A DNA stretch of 64,000 nt from Microbacterium sp. NC79 (GTDB lineage Bacteria; Actinomycetota; Actinomycetes; Actinomycetales; Microbacteriaceae). The notes beneath the pieces are model-generated. The model saw nothing but the letters and a program-made list of their open reading frames with translations, was not told where the DNA came from and made no database searches. How positions within the stretch are numbered: the stretch's first letter is position 1; the number at the start of each line of letters is the position of its first letter. Below, one piece after another: positions 18,703 through 26,744 of the stretch. The stretch spans positions 62,001 to 126,000 of the forward strand of contig NZ_JAHQYI010000003.1 in NCBI RefSeq assembly GCF_019061125.1, read 5' to 3'. The position numbers and the translations under genes are program-made.

Positions 18703-19848
18703 ATGACCGACAGTTCCGCCACCCCCGAAACAGAAACCGCTGCCCCCGATCCGACCACCTCGCGGTCGTTGAACGAGCGCGTCGAGACGAACCACCCCGA
18801 CTCGGTGCAGTCGGCGGGCGGAACCACGGCACCGGCCCCGTCACTGTGGTCGCGCATTGCGAAGTACATCCCGGGTGTCGCGGTCTGCGCTGTCGCGGCG
18901 GCAGCGGCATACGGAGTCAGCGCCATTTTCCCGGGTGTCAGCGCGATGCTCGTCGCGATTCTGCTCGGAATCCTCGTCACCAATATCGCACCGCTGCCCG
19001 CCGTCACCCAACCTGGCGTTACGTTCTCGGCGAAGAAGCTCCTCCGCATCGGCATCGTCTTCCTCGGCATCCAACTCGTGCTCGGCGACATCATCAGCCT
19101 CGGCGCCCCCATGCTGCTCGTGGTCGTCGCGATCGTCACGATCGGACTCTTCGGAACCGTGTGGCTCGGCAAACTGCTCAAGATCAAGAGCAACCTCGCA
19201 CTCCTCATCGGCTGCGGATTCTCGATCTGCGGTGCCGCCGCGGTCGCCGGCGCCTCAGGCGTCACCGACCCCAACGACGAAAACGAAGAAGACACCGTCA
19301 CCGCCGTCGCCCTCGTCGTGCTGTTCGGCACGCTCATGATCGCGATCGTCCCGGCCGTCGTCGGACTCCTCGACCTGAGCCCCCGCATCGCGGGAATGTG
19401 GGCGGGCGGCGCCACCCACGAAGTCGCCCAGGTCGTCGCGATCGGCGGCATCATCGGCGGCGGCGCACTCGCTGCTGCCGTCGTCGTCAAACTCGCCCGC
19501 GTGCTGCTGCGCGGCCCGGTCATCGCGATCCTCAGCGTGCGCCAGCGCCGCATCGCCCGCGCCTCGGGAGAGGAAGCCGCCGGCGCGAAAATCCCCCGAT
19601 CGTTCCGCTCTTCGTCATAGGCTTCATCGCCATGGCGCTGAAGCGCTCGTTCGTGCCGCTGCCCGATTTCGCCATCGCCGCAGGCGGCACGATCCAGACC
19701 GCGCTGCTGGCCGCCGCCGTGTTCGCCCTCGGACTCGGCGTGCAGGTACGCAAGCTCATCAAGGTGGGTCTGCCCCTTCATCCTCGCGGCACTGTCCACC
19801 GTGATCGTCGCCGGCACAGCCTTCGCCGGGGTGATGCTCTTCGCGTGA
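18703..19848 (+). pseudogene. yeiH: YeiH-family putative sulfate exporter with two frameshifts
   Basis: A YeiH (UPF0324) membrane protein with about ten predicted membrane segments. The ATG at 18703 has GGAGG eight bases upstream. The frame is intact through GCGFSICGAAAVAGASG and AGMWAGGATHEVAQV, then shifts at a run of five C (19595-19599). Conserved membrane sequence (PPIVPLFVIGFIAMALKRSF) continues in another frame to near 19770, where a second shift restores the first frame for FILAALSTVIVAGTAFAG and a stop at 19846-19848. A missing base and an extra base about 170 bp apart explain it. As written it encodes a truncated 306-residue product, so either the gene is inactivated or the sequence carries two base errors. 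Confidence 0.8.
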
Positions 19849-19893
19849 TCTAACCGGGTCGGGCAAGACTCCCACCGCACGATAGCGTGAGGT

Positions 19894-20328
19894 GTGCAGT
19901 TCGAGTCATATGAGGCATATGCCGCCGCAACACGGACGCCCGTGCAGGTGGCTCCGGAACCACAAAACAGCGACTACGAGTCGGGCTCGGCTGTCATCGG
20001 CGAAGAGGTGTGGCACATCCGCACCGCGAGAACCACACCCACCAAGCCCGGCGCCTTCGTCGCATTCTGGCGACGTGACGACAACGGTGAGACGGCTCCG
20101 TTTCCGAGCACCGACGCCTCTGCCGGGCTCCTCGTCTTTGTAGCGCAAGGCAACAATCGCGGCGTGTTCCGCTTCACTCGCGACCACCTCGCGCAGCTCG
20201 GAATCACATCAGCACCCACACGAGCAGGAAAGCGCGGATTCCGCGTCTACCCGAGCTGGTGCACCGACCTCAACCCACAAGCAACCCGTAGCCAACGCAC
20301 CCAAGCGCCCGCGTTCGAAACATACTAG
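19894..20328 (+). CDS. MepB-family protein
   Basis: A 144-residue protein with the MepB pattern: NSDYESGSAVI, VWHIRTARTTPTKPGAFVAFW, and GKRGFRVYPSW near the C-terminus. MepB is a small cytosolic family of unproven function, named from the staphylococcal mepRAB locus; no mepA or mepR is nearby. A GTG start at 19894 is used because no upstream in-frame ATG fits. It begins 45 bp after the yeiH remnant, so it may share that transcript. A hairpin follows the stop. Confidence 0.8.
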   Translation: MQFESYEAYAAATRTPVQVAPEPQNSDYESGSAVIGEEVWHIRTARTTPTKPGAFVAFWRRDDNGETAPFPSTDASAGLLVFVAQGNNRGVFRFTRDHLAQLGITSAPTRAGKRGFRVYPSWCTDLNPQATRSQRTQAPAFETY

Positions 20329-20334
20329 AGAAAA

Positions 20335-20361
20335 CCCCCGGAGAACAGATTCCTCCGGGGG
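20335..20361 (-). terminator. Rho-independent terminator for malate synthase
   Basis: A 9-bp stem (CCCCCGGAG with CTCCGGGGG). On the minus strand the stem is followed by TTTTCTC, so it ends leftward transcripts from the malate synthase operon. The + strand side has no T run, though it may still slow transcripts from the MepB-like gene. Confidence 0.75.
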
Positions 20362-20412
20362 CAGCTACGCCACACAGGGCACAGGGCGGCGTAGCGGGTC
20401 AGCGCGAGCGTG

Positions 20413-22596
20413 TCATCCGCGCGACTTCTTTTCCTTGCGCATTTCGTGCAGGATCGGCTCGGTGTAACCGTTGGGCTGTGCTGCGCCCTCGATGATCAAC
20501 CGACGAGCCGCCGCAAACGCGATACCCGGCTCTTCGCCGGCGATCAGCGCCTCATACGACGCATCCCCAGCATTCTGACCGTCAACGACCGGCGCCAGCC
20601 GACGCAGGCTCGCGTCAACGTCAGCCTCAGAAATCACACCGTGCGTCAGCCAGTTCGCCAACAGCTGGCTCGAGATGCGTAGCGTCGCGCGGTCTTCCAT
20701 GAGCGCCACACCGTTGATGTCGGGCACCTTCGAGCAGCCAACACCCTGGTCGATCCACCGCACGACGTATCCCAGAATCGACTGCACATTGTTGTCGAGC
20801 TCCGTCGCGATGACTTCGGCAGAAAGGTCCGAAGGCGAAGCGAGCGGAACCGTCAACAGCGACTCGAGGGAGGCCGGGTCAAACGTGATGCCAGCGCGCT
20901 GCGCAAACGCATCCACCTGGTGGTAGTGCAGTGCGTGCAACGTTGCCGCGGTCGGCGACGGAACCCAGGCGGTCGATGCCCCCGAACGGACGTGACCGAT
21001 CTTCTGTTCCACCATGTCGTGCATGAGGTCGGGCATTGCCCACATGCCCTTACCGATCTGAGCGCGTCCGTCGAGACCCGTCTCAAGCCCGATCGCCACG
21101 TTGCGGTCTTCATACGTCTGCATGAACGGACGCGACTTGATGACCGACTTGGGCGGGAAGATGCCCGCGTGAATCGAGGTGTGAATTTCGTCACCCGTGC
21201 GGTCCAAGAATCCGGTGTTGATAAACACCACGCGCTCCGACGCGGCAGCGATGCACGCGGCAAGGTTGGCCGATGTGCGACGCTCTTCGTCCATGATGCC
21301 GATCTTCACCGTGTTGGGTGCCAGGCCCAATAGCTCTTCGACACGACCGAACAGCTCAGCGGCGAAAGCGGCTTCCTCCGGTCCGTGCATTTTCGGCTTC
21401 ACGATGTACACCGAACCAGCGCGCGAGTTCGCACCTGCACGGTCACCGCGCAGGTCAGGCAGCGCACCGAGCACAGTCATAATCGCGTCAAGCACACCTT
21501 CAAATACCGGCTCGCCCTGGGCGTCAAGCACTGCATCCGTGCGCATCAGGTGCCCTACGTTGCGGATGAACAGCACCGAACGGCCAGGCAACGTCAGCGT
21601 CTCACCCGTCGGCGTGACATACGAACGGTCCGGAGCCATCACACGCGTGATCGTGCGACCGCCCTTTTCGAGGGTCTCACTGAGCGTGCCATCCATCAGG
21701 CCGCGCCAGTTGCGGTATCCGAGCGCCTTGTCTTCGGCGTCGACGGCGGCAACCGAGTCCTCCAGGTCGATGATCGTCGTGATCGCCGACTCCACGACAA
21801 TGTCTTGCACGCCAGCAGCGTCGGTTGCGCCAATGCCACCGGCACGGTCAATCACGATCTCCAGGTGCAGGCCGTGGTGCTTAAGCAGCACGGAAGCCGG
21901 CGCGTCAGCCGCACCCGTGTAGCCAACGAAAGCCGACGGATCAGCCAAAGCGGTGGATCCGGTAGCCGTCTGCACCACCAGCGCACCGGTTGCGTCAACC
22001 GCATATCCCGTGGCGTCAGCGTGCGAACCCTGCGCAAGCGGCGCCGCCAGGTCGAGCAGTTCACGCCCGCGGGCAATAACCGCGGCACCACGCACGACGT
22101 TGTACGTGGCACCGGGGGCCAGGTCACCCTCCTGCGAAATCGCGTCGGTGCCGTACAGCGCGTCATAGAGCGAACCCCAGCGAGCGTTAGCGGCGTTGAG
22201 GGCAAAGCGGGCATTGAGCAGCGGAACCACGAGCTGCGGGCCAGCGGAGGTTGCGATCTCCGGGTCGACGTTGGCAGTGGAAATCTGCGCGTCAGCAGGC
22301 TGCTCGACGAGGTAGCCGATGCTCGTCAGGAAGGCGCGATAGGCCTGCGGCTCGGGCTGACCCGGGTTGGCGCGGTGGAAGTCGTCAATCTGCTGTTGCA
22401 GCTCATCGCGCTTCGCGAGAAGCTCAACGTTGCGGGGCGTGAGATCGCGGACGATCGCCGCTGCCCCCTGCCAGAACGCGTCGGCATCGAGGCCGAATGT
22501 GGCCAGCGTCGACTCCGCGAAGTCGGCAATTTCCGGCGCGACAGCAAGGTCGGCACGTGTCAGGTAGGCGGTGCGGGTGGTGGTGGAGTCGGTCAC
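20413..22596 (-). CDS. glcB: Malate synthase G
   Basis: Condenses glyoxylate and acetyl-CoA to malate, the second step of the glyoxylate shunt. At 727 residues it has the length of the single-subunit G isoform rather than the about 540-residue A isoform. Visible stretches include [21 protein letters not shown], in the TIM-barrel core with the metal-binding acidic residues, the KPKMHGPEE segment, and [18 protein letters not shown] sequence. It starts with GTG at 22596, forming a GTGA overlap with the GlcG-like gene. The operon is divergent from an IclR regulator with a clear operator between them. Confidence 0.95.
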   Translation of the reverse strand: MTDSTTTRTAYLTRADLAVAPEIADFAESTLATFGLDADAFWQGAAAIVRDLTPRNVELLAKRDELQQQIDDFHRANPGQPEPQAYRAFLTSIGYLVEQPADAQISTANVDPEIATSAGPQLVVPLLNARFALNAANARWGSLYDALYGTDAISQEGDLAPGATYNVVRGAAVIARGRELLDLAAPLAQGSHADATGYAVDATGALVVQTATGSTALADPSAFVGYTGAADAPASVLLKHHGLHLEIVIDRAGGIGATDAAGVQDIVVESAITTIIDLEDSVAAVDAEDKALGYRNWRGLMDGTLSETLEKGGRTITRVMAPDRSYVTPTGETLTLPGRSVLFIRNVGHLMRTDAVLDAQGEPVFEGVLDAIMTVLGALPDLRGDRAGANSRAGSVYIVKPKMHGPEEAAFAAELFGRVEELLGLAPNTVKIGIMDEERRTSANLAACIAAASERVVFINTGFLDRTGDEIHTSIHAGIFPPKSVIKSRPFMQTYEDRNVAIGLETGLDGRAQIGKGMWAMPDLMHDMVEQKIGHVRSGASTAWVPSPTAATLHALHYHQVDAFAQRAGITFDPASLESLLTVPLASPSDLSAEVIATELDNNVQSILGYVVRWIDQGVGCSKVPDINGVALMEDRATLRISSQLLANWLTHGVISEADVDASLRRLAPVVDGQNAGDASYEALIAGEEPGIAFAAARRLIIEGAAQPNGYTEPILHEMRKEKKSRG

Positions 22597-23024
22597 AACA
22601 TTTCTCCTTCAGATCGTGCGCCCAGGAGGCGAAGAGTTTCCAGGGCAACCTCGGCGTCTTGTGCGGGGGTTCCGCCTGCGACGCCCAAGCCACCGACATG
22701 CACGTCGCCGAAGTAGATCGGCATGCCCCCATCGACGGCCGTGAGTAAATTGCCCGTGCCGAGCGCAAGCTTGGTGACGAGTGCCTCTGGAATAAGTGCG
22801 GAACGTTTGCGGGTCGAGGCAGACGTCGCGGCTTTGCGACGGCTGGTTTCGGCGCTGTGGGGGGTCGCCCCGTCAGCCATACCGTATGCGACAAGAGTCA
22901 TGCTCGGGTCAGCGATCGAGATCACCGGGCGGATGCCGGCCCTCGCTCCCACCTCCATCGCGATCGCGATTGCGCGCGTTGCGGTTTCGTACGAGATGGA
23001 TGCGGTCTGGCGATACAGCGTCAT
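22593..23024 (-). CDS. GlcG/HbpS-family heme-degrading-domain protein
   Basis: A 143-residue protein of the GlcG/HbpS family, often placed beside glycolate or glyoxylate genes. It shows a [19 protein letters not shown] helix, an [18 protein letters not shown] strand-turn, and [17 protein letters not shown] at the C-terminus. The biochemical role of GlcG is not established; some relatives bind heme. Its coupling to malate synthase by a 4-bp overlap points to a role in glyoxylate use (inference). Confidence 0.85.
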   Translation of the reverse strand: MTLYRQTASISYETATRAIAIAMEVGARAGIRPVISIADPSMTLVAYGMADGATPHSAETSRRKAATSASTRKRSALIPEALVTKLALGTGNLLTAVDGGMPIYFGDVHVGGLGVAGGTPAQDAEVALETLRLLGARSEGEML

Positions 23025-23071
23025 GTCATTCCTGTGTCAGGCGGATAGTGCTCCCCATACGCTACGAAATA

Positions 23072-23091
23072 TTCCACTTCTTGGAGTGGAA
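23072..23091. promoter_or_regulatory. IclR-type operator palindrome
   Basis: TTCCACT, six bases, then AGTGGAA: a perfect 7-bp inverted repeat. It lies 18 bp upstream of the iclR-family ATG and 47 bp upstream of the divergent glcG-glcB operon. TGGAA/TTCCA half-sites are usual for IclR-family proteins, so the neighbouring regulator probably binds here to control itself and the glyoxylate genes. Confidence 0.75.
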
Positions 23092-23109
23092 ATTTTGTAT
23101 GGTGAAATT

Positions 23110-23874
23110 ATGTCGTCTGTGCCCCCAGCCGGGTCTGTCCAGTCCATCACCCGCGCATTTGCCCTCCTCGAGGCGATTGCAGAAGCCGAAAACGGTCTGC
23201 CGCTGGCCATCGCCGCGGAAAAGGCCGGGCTCGCCGTACCCACCGCGCATAGGATTCTCGGGACCATGCACGCGCTGGGGTATGTGCGTCAGACGGACAA
23301 GCGCCGGTACGCCCTTGGTGCGGGACTCATCGGGCTCGGTCGGCGAGCGGTGCCACCATTGGCCGACCTCGCCAACCCCCTGCTGGAACGGCTGGAAGAA
23401 GAATTTCACGAGACCGCGAATCTTGCCGTTCTCGACGGCGACCTCGTTCTCTACGTGGCCCAGACGCCATCACGTCATCGCATGCGGATGTTCACCGAAA
23501 TCGGCCGGCGAGTCTTGCCGCACTCCACGGGAGTTGGCAAAGCGATGCTCTCAACAATGCCCGAGGACCGTGTTCGCAGCTTGGTATCTCGAACGGGGCT
23601 ACCCCGCTTCACTCCGGCAACCCTGGTGACAGCCGATGAGTTCATCGCCGACCTTCGCGTCGCCAAGCGACGCGGGTTTGCTGCCGACGACAGTGAGCAA
23701 GAAGTCGGCGTGCGCTGCATCGCGGTCGCTGTGCCTGGGCTCGAGCAGCCAACGGCACTGTCTGTTTCAGGGCCAACGACGCGCATCACCAGCGCCATTG
23801 TTCCGCAAGTCGTGAAGGCTCTTACCGAAGCCGCCGCAGAGCTTCGAACCGCAGCCCTCACTCAACAGTCGTGA
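23110..23874 (+). CDS. IclR-family transcriptional regulator
   Basis: A 254-residue IclR regulator. The N-terminal winged helix includes QSITRAFALLEAIAEAENGLPL and the recognition segment LAVPTAHRILGTMHALGY. The effector domain carries HSTGVGKAML and GVRCIAVAV, typical of ligand-binding IclR proteins. ATG 23110 was chosen because it begins the family match; the frame remains open upstream without similarity. It is divergent from malate synthase with the palindromic site between them, so glyoxylate or a related acid is the likely ligand by analogy (inference). Confidence 0.92.
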   Translation: MSSVPPAGSVQSITRAFALLEAIAEAENGLPLAIAAEKAGLAVPTAHRILGTMHALGYVRQTDKRRYALGAGLIGLGRRAVPPLADLANPLLERLEEEFHETANLAVLDGDLVLYVAQTPSRHRMRMFTEIGRRVLPHSTGVGKAMLSTMPEDRVRSLVSRTGLPRFTPATLVTADEFIADLRVAKRRGFAADDSEQEVGVRCIAVAVPGLEQPTALSVSGPTTRITSAIVPQVVKALTEAAAELRTAALTQQS

Positions 23875-23885
23875 CGAAATGGCAA

Positions 23886-23919
23886 AGCGGGAGCGCAGAG
23901 TTTCCCCTGCGCTCCCGCT
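23886..23919. terminator. Bidirectional hairpin between convergent genes
   Basis: A perfect 13-bp stem (AGCGGGAGCGCAG with CTGCGCTCCCGCT) and an 8-base loop, located between the convergent iclR and isochorismatase-like genes. It lacks a strong T run, so it is a terminator by position and stability. Confidence 0.7.
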
Positions 23920-23928
23920 GAATCCGGC

Positions 23929-24516
23929 TTACTCGGCGCGCCCGGCGAACGCCGCCTCGATCTCGTCAACGGAGCGCACGCGCCCGATCAGCGGGAAGAT
24001 CGTCGACACGCTGTAGTCGTGACCAGCCGTCGTGATAGCAGACATCGCCTCATTAGCGAATACGACGTTGTAGTAGTTCTCGTACGCCGCACGAGCAGTA
24101 CCTTCGACGCCGTAGTTCGTCGACATACCAACCATGACGACCGTCTTGATACCGTGGCGTCGCAACTGCACGTCAAGGTCAGAACCGTGGAAGGCATTCC
24201 ACGAGCGCTTGATGATGACCGGTTCGTTCGGAAGCGGAGCAACCTCGGCGACCAGCTCATCCCACCGCGGCTCACGCACCGGGTTCAGCGGGCGCATCTT
24301 CTCAATCTGCATCGGCGCGAGGGAGTCCTTCTCGTTCGGAAGGAAACTCGTACGAACGTGCACGATGAGCGACCCTGCGGCGCGCGCCGCAGAGAACAAG
24401 CGCAGCGAGCGGTCAAGAACGTCACGTGGGCTGTTGGGCTCGTGGTGGCTGGTCAGGTTTGCTTCCTGCAGGTCAATGGAAACAATTGCCGTGGTGGCTG
24501 GGTCAAAGAGGGTCAC
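23929..24516 (-). CDS. Isochorismatase-fold hydrolase lacking the catalytic Cys
   Basis: A 195-residue cysteine-hydrolase-superfamily protein. The Asp (VSIDLQE near residue 16) and Lys (VIIKRSWNAF) of the family triad are present. The usual Cys after the cis-peptide is replaced: the segment reads GMSTNYGVEGTAR. True isochorismatases also lack this Cys, so the protein may use Asp/Lys water activation or act on an enol ether or ester rather than an amide (inference). The C-terminus IFPLIGRVRS matches a common bacterial subfamily of unknown substrate. It follows the DAO-family oxidase gene after 215 bp on the same strand. Confidence 0.87.
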   Translation of the reverse strand: MTLFDPATTAIVSIDLQEANLTSHHEPNSPRDVLDRSLRLFSAARAAGSLIVHVRTSFLPNEKDSLAPMQIEKMRPLNPVREPRWDELVAEVAPLPNEPVIIKRSWNAFHGSDLDVQLRRHGIKTVVMVGMSTNYGVEGTARAAYENYYNVVFANEAMSAITTAGHDYSVSTIFPLIGRVRSVDEIEAAFAGRAE

Positions 24517-24640
24517 GATATGTGCCTTTCATTAGAGAACTCGAGGGTTCAGTCGTCGCAGAACCGACGGTTCGGGATGAGTGCGGAACCGAGAGGTTCG
24601 ACACAAAGTGCGTAGCGCGGCGCCGCGGTGGCGCAACGAG

Positions 24641-24673
24641 CGCCCTGTGCGCAGGGGGAGTGCGCACAGGGCG
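24641..24673. other. Strong hairpin between oxidase and hydrolase genes
   Basis: A perfect 13-bp stem (CGCCCTGTGCGCA with TGCGCACAGGGCG) and a 7-base G-rich loop, with no T run on either side. The 215 bp from 24517 to 24731 otherwise show no gene. It may be a processing or stability element, or a terminator, in the leftward operon. Confidence 0.55.
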
Positions 24674-24731
24674 TACCACGTCGACCGCTCAACGCACAGG
24701 GAACCGCGAGAACGACGTGGTGTCTGAAAAA

Positions 24732-25853
24732 CTATGAGACGGATTCAGCGGGCATAGCGAAGGGCGCTAGTTCGGGTGCGGCATCGCCCATCACGTCACG
24801 AGCAACGGCGTCGCCGAGGAGCGGACCCATGGTGAGTCCACCGGCGCCGTACCCGGAAGCAACCCACAGGCCATCGCGCCCGGGTACCCGTCCGACGACG
24901 GGCATGTGGTCGTCGCCCATCGGTCGAATGCCGACGCGGGTTTCCACGAGGGTTGCCTCGCCGAGGCCGGGTGCGAGTTCCAATGCCTTCTGCAACACCG
25001 ACATCTGACCAGCCGCGGTAACGCGCGGGTCGAATCCGCTGCCCGTCTCGCGAGTAGCGCCGACAGCGATACGGCCGCCATCAAATGGAGTCATGTAGTG
25101 ATCGCCAAGGGGATGAACAGTCGGCCACGGGGACGTGTTTACGCCACGCAAGTGCAGGTGCACGATCTGCCCGCGCTGCGGAGTCACGCCAATTCGCATG
25201 TCGAGCCGGTCAAAAATGTCCATCACGCGAGCGCCCGCAGCGACCACAACGGCATCGAACATCGTCGTGCCCGTGGTTGTCTTGACACTCCAGCCCGTTT
25301 GCGTTTGCTCCAACCCGATGACCGCGTCAACGAGGTGGCGCGCACCGTGCGCAATGGCGCCGGTCAGCGCGGCATCTCGCAGGATGCGGCCGTCGACACG
25401 CCCGCCACCGGTGACCAGTAACCCCGTCAGGCCAGAAGCGAGTGCGGGGAAAAGGCTCTGCACGTCATCGCCCGCAACACGTTTAACCTCACCGGCAACG
25501 TCACCGGCATCACGCACGCGGGAAACGATGCGCTCATACTCAGCTTCGATACCTTCCGCATCGACGTCGACCATGAGGGCGCCCGAGCGACGGTAACCGA
25601 GTTCAGGGATTCCCAGGGCTTCGAGCTGAGACAGGAATTCGGGGTAGTAGTTTCCGCCAGCGGCGTATGCTGCGTAGAAGTCGCCATCCGACTTCGACAC
25701 CCATGGCGCGATGATGCCAGCGCTAGCCGCTGTCGCCTGTCCGAAGCCACCGTCGTCGATAACCGTGACCGTTGCGCCTCGACGAGCGAGGTGGAAAGCG
25801 GTTGTAACTCCGGCGATACCGCCGCCGATAACGGCGATGTTTGTCGTGCTCAT
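24732..25853 (-). CDS. FAD-dependent amine/amino-acid oxidoreductase (DAO family)
   Basis: A 373-residue DAO-fold flavoprotein. The dinucleotide-binding motif is IAVIGGGIAGVTTAFHLARRG at the N-terminus, and the C-terminal FAD motif is GLWVASGYGAGGLTMGP. It resembles glycine/sarcosine oxidases and the D-amino-acid dehydrogenase small subunit. It lies directly after an IclR regulator and a Dpp-type transporter on the same strand. That suggests oxidation of an imported N-substituted or D-amino acid (inference). It begins 17 bp after the iclR stop and carries GGAG upstream of the ATG. Confidence 0.9.
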   Translation of the reverse strand: MSTTNIAVIGGGIAGVTTAFHLARRGATVTVIDDGGFGQATAASAGIIAPWVSKSDGDFYAAYAAGGNYYPEFLSQLEALGIPELGYRRSGALMVDVDAEGIEAEYERIVSRVRDAGDVAGEVKRVAGDDVQSLFPALASGLTGLLVTGGGRVDGRILRDAALTGAIAHGARHLVDAVIGLEQTQTGWSVKTTTGTTMFDAVVVAAGARVMDIFDRLDMRIGVTPQRGQIVHLHLRGVNTSPWPTVHPLGDHYMTPFDGGRIAVGATRETGSGFDPRVTAAGQMSVLQKALELAPGLGEATLVETRVGIRPMGDDHMPVVGRVPGRDGLWVASGYGAGGLTMGPLLGDAVARDVMGDAAPELAPFAMPAESVS

Positions 25854-25870
25854 GGCGTGGATCAGAACTC

Positions 25871-26671
25871 CTAGTCGTGGGATGTGAGGTAGCGGACTCC
25901 GCGCAGATCGTCTGCGAGTGCAACGGCGGCCTTGCGGAGAGTGTCGACGGTCGTCGTTAAGACGTCGTCAGGCATACGAAGGGTGGGAGCAGAGAGAGAA
26001 AAACCGATGGGTGCCAAGTCGTAAGTAATTGCTACCGCAACGCAACGCATGCCCTCTTCCTGCTCGCCTTCGTTTACCGCATAACCGCGCTCCTGTGCTG
26101 TTGCGATCGCATCCAGCAAAGTGGGACGGTCAGTGATCGTCGCTGGAGTGAAACGTGGCATATGCGTGTGGTCAAGAATGTGGTGCACCTGTTCGACCGG
26201 CATGGTGCCGAGCAGGAGCTTGCCTAACGCTGAGGCATGTGGATGCGAGGGCACCCCAATACTGGTGTGAATGCGAATCGATCGGGTGCCCGGAGTGCGG
26301 GCAATACCGACGACGAAGCCGCCCTTGAGGGTGCCGACGGCAACAGTCTCACCGAGCTCTTGCGCAATGCGATCCAAATAGGGTTGAGCGATCGCGGCGA
26401 CAGTTTTCTGACGCGTTCCGGTCAGTTTGGTCAACCGTGGTCCGGCGAAGTACTTGCTGCTTTCGTCTTTGTCCACATATCCCAGCTCGTACAGTGACTG
26501 CACCAAGCGGTGAATGGTTCCGACGGGGAGGTCACACTGACGGGCGAGCTCTGTCACGCCGACAGGCAGGTCATGAGCGACAACCGCTTCGAGCACGGCG
26601 AAACCGCGACTAATGGACTGCACAGCACTGCGCGATTTAGCGTTTGGCTCTGAGGCAAACGTGCTCTCCAC
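25871..26671 (-). CDS. IclR-family transcriptional regulator
   Basis: A 266-residue IclR regulator. The winged helix is SAVQSISRGFAVLEAV and CDLPVGTIHRLVQSLYELGY. The effector domain shows HPHASALGKLLLGTMP and EEGMRCVAVAITY. A GTG start at 26671 was chosen because AAGGAG lies 7 bases upstream; an ATG at 26731 would add residues with no similarity that run into the hairpin region. It sits inside the leftward transporter-oxidase operon, and direct repeats of an ATTCCA half-site upstream of the operon are its likely target. Confidence 0.9.
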   Translation of the reverse strand: MESTFASEPNAKSRSAVQSISRGFAVLEAVVAHDLPVGVTELARQCDLPVGTIHRLVQSLYELGYVDKDESSKYFAGPRLTKLTGTRQKTVAAIAQPYLDRIAQELGETVAVGTLKGGFVVGIARTPGTRSIRIHTSIGVPSHPHASALGKLLLGTMPVEQVHHILDHTHMPRFTPATITDRPTLLDAIATAQERGYAVNEGEQEEGMRCVAVAITYDLAPIGFSLSAPTLRMPDDVLTTTVDTLRKAAVALADDLRGVRYLTSHD

Positions 26672-26700
26672 GGTTACTCCTTCGTATTTGATCCGTGTGC

Positions 26701-26737
26701 GTTGGGGTGGGCGATGGCAGTTATCGCCCACCCCAAC
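26701..26737 (-). other. Intercistronic hairpin after the peptide-binding protein gene
   Basis: A perfect 15-bp stem (GTTGGGGTGGGCGAT with ATCGCCCACCCCAAC) and a 7-base loop, starting 7 bp past the binding-protein stop. There is no T run on the minus strand, so it more likely protects the abundant binding-protein mRNA from 3' decay or partly attenuates downstream genes. Both are common at this operon position. Confidence 0.7.
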
Positions 26738-26744
26738 TACAGGA

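Noticed and set aside
18576-19880. 434-codon minus-strand frame spanning yeiH
   Set aside because: Ser/Thr/Ala-rich antisense frame without domain character; the + strand carries clear YeiH motifs.
24603-24731. Small + strand frames in the oxidase-hydrolase gap
   Set aside because: They run through the hairpin and into the antisense of the oxidase gene; no ribosome-binding site or domain.
23929-25853. Creatinine/N-carbamoylsarcosine degradation pair
   Set aside because: A DAO oxidase next to an isochorismatase-fold gene fits, but the hydrolase lacks the Cys needed by carbamoylsarcosine amidase and no creatininase or hydantoinase is near.
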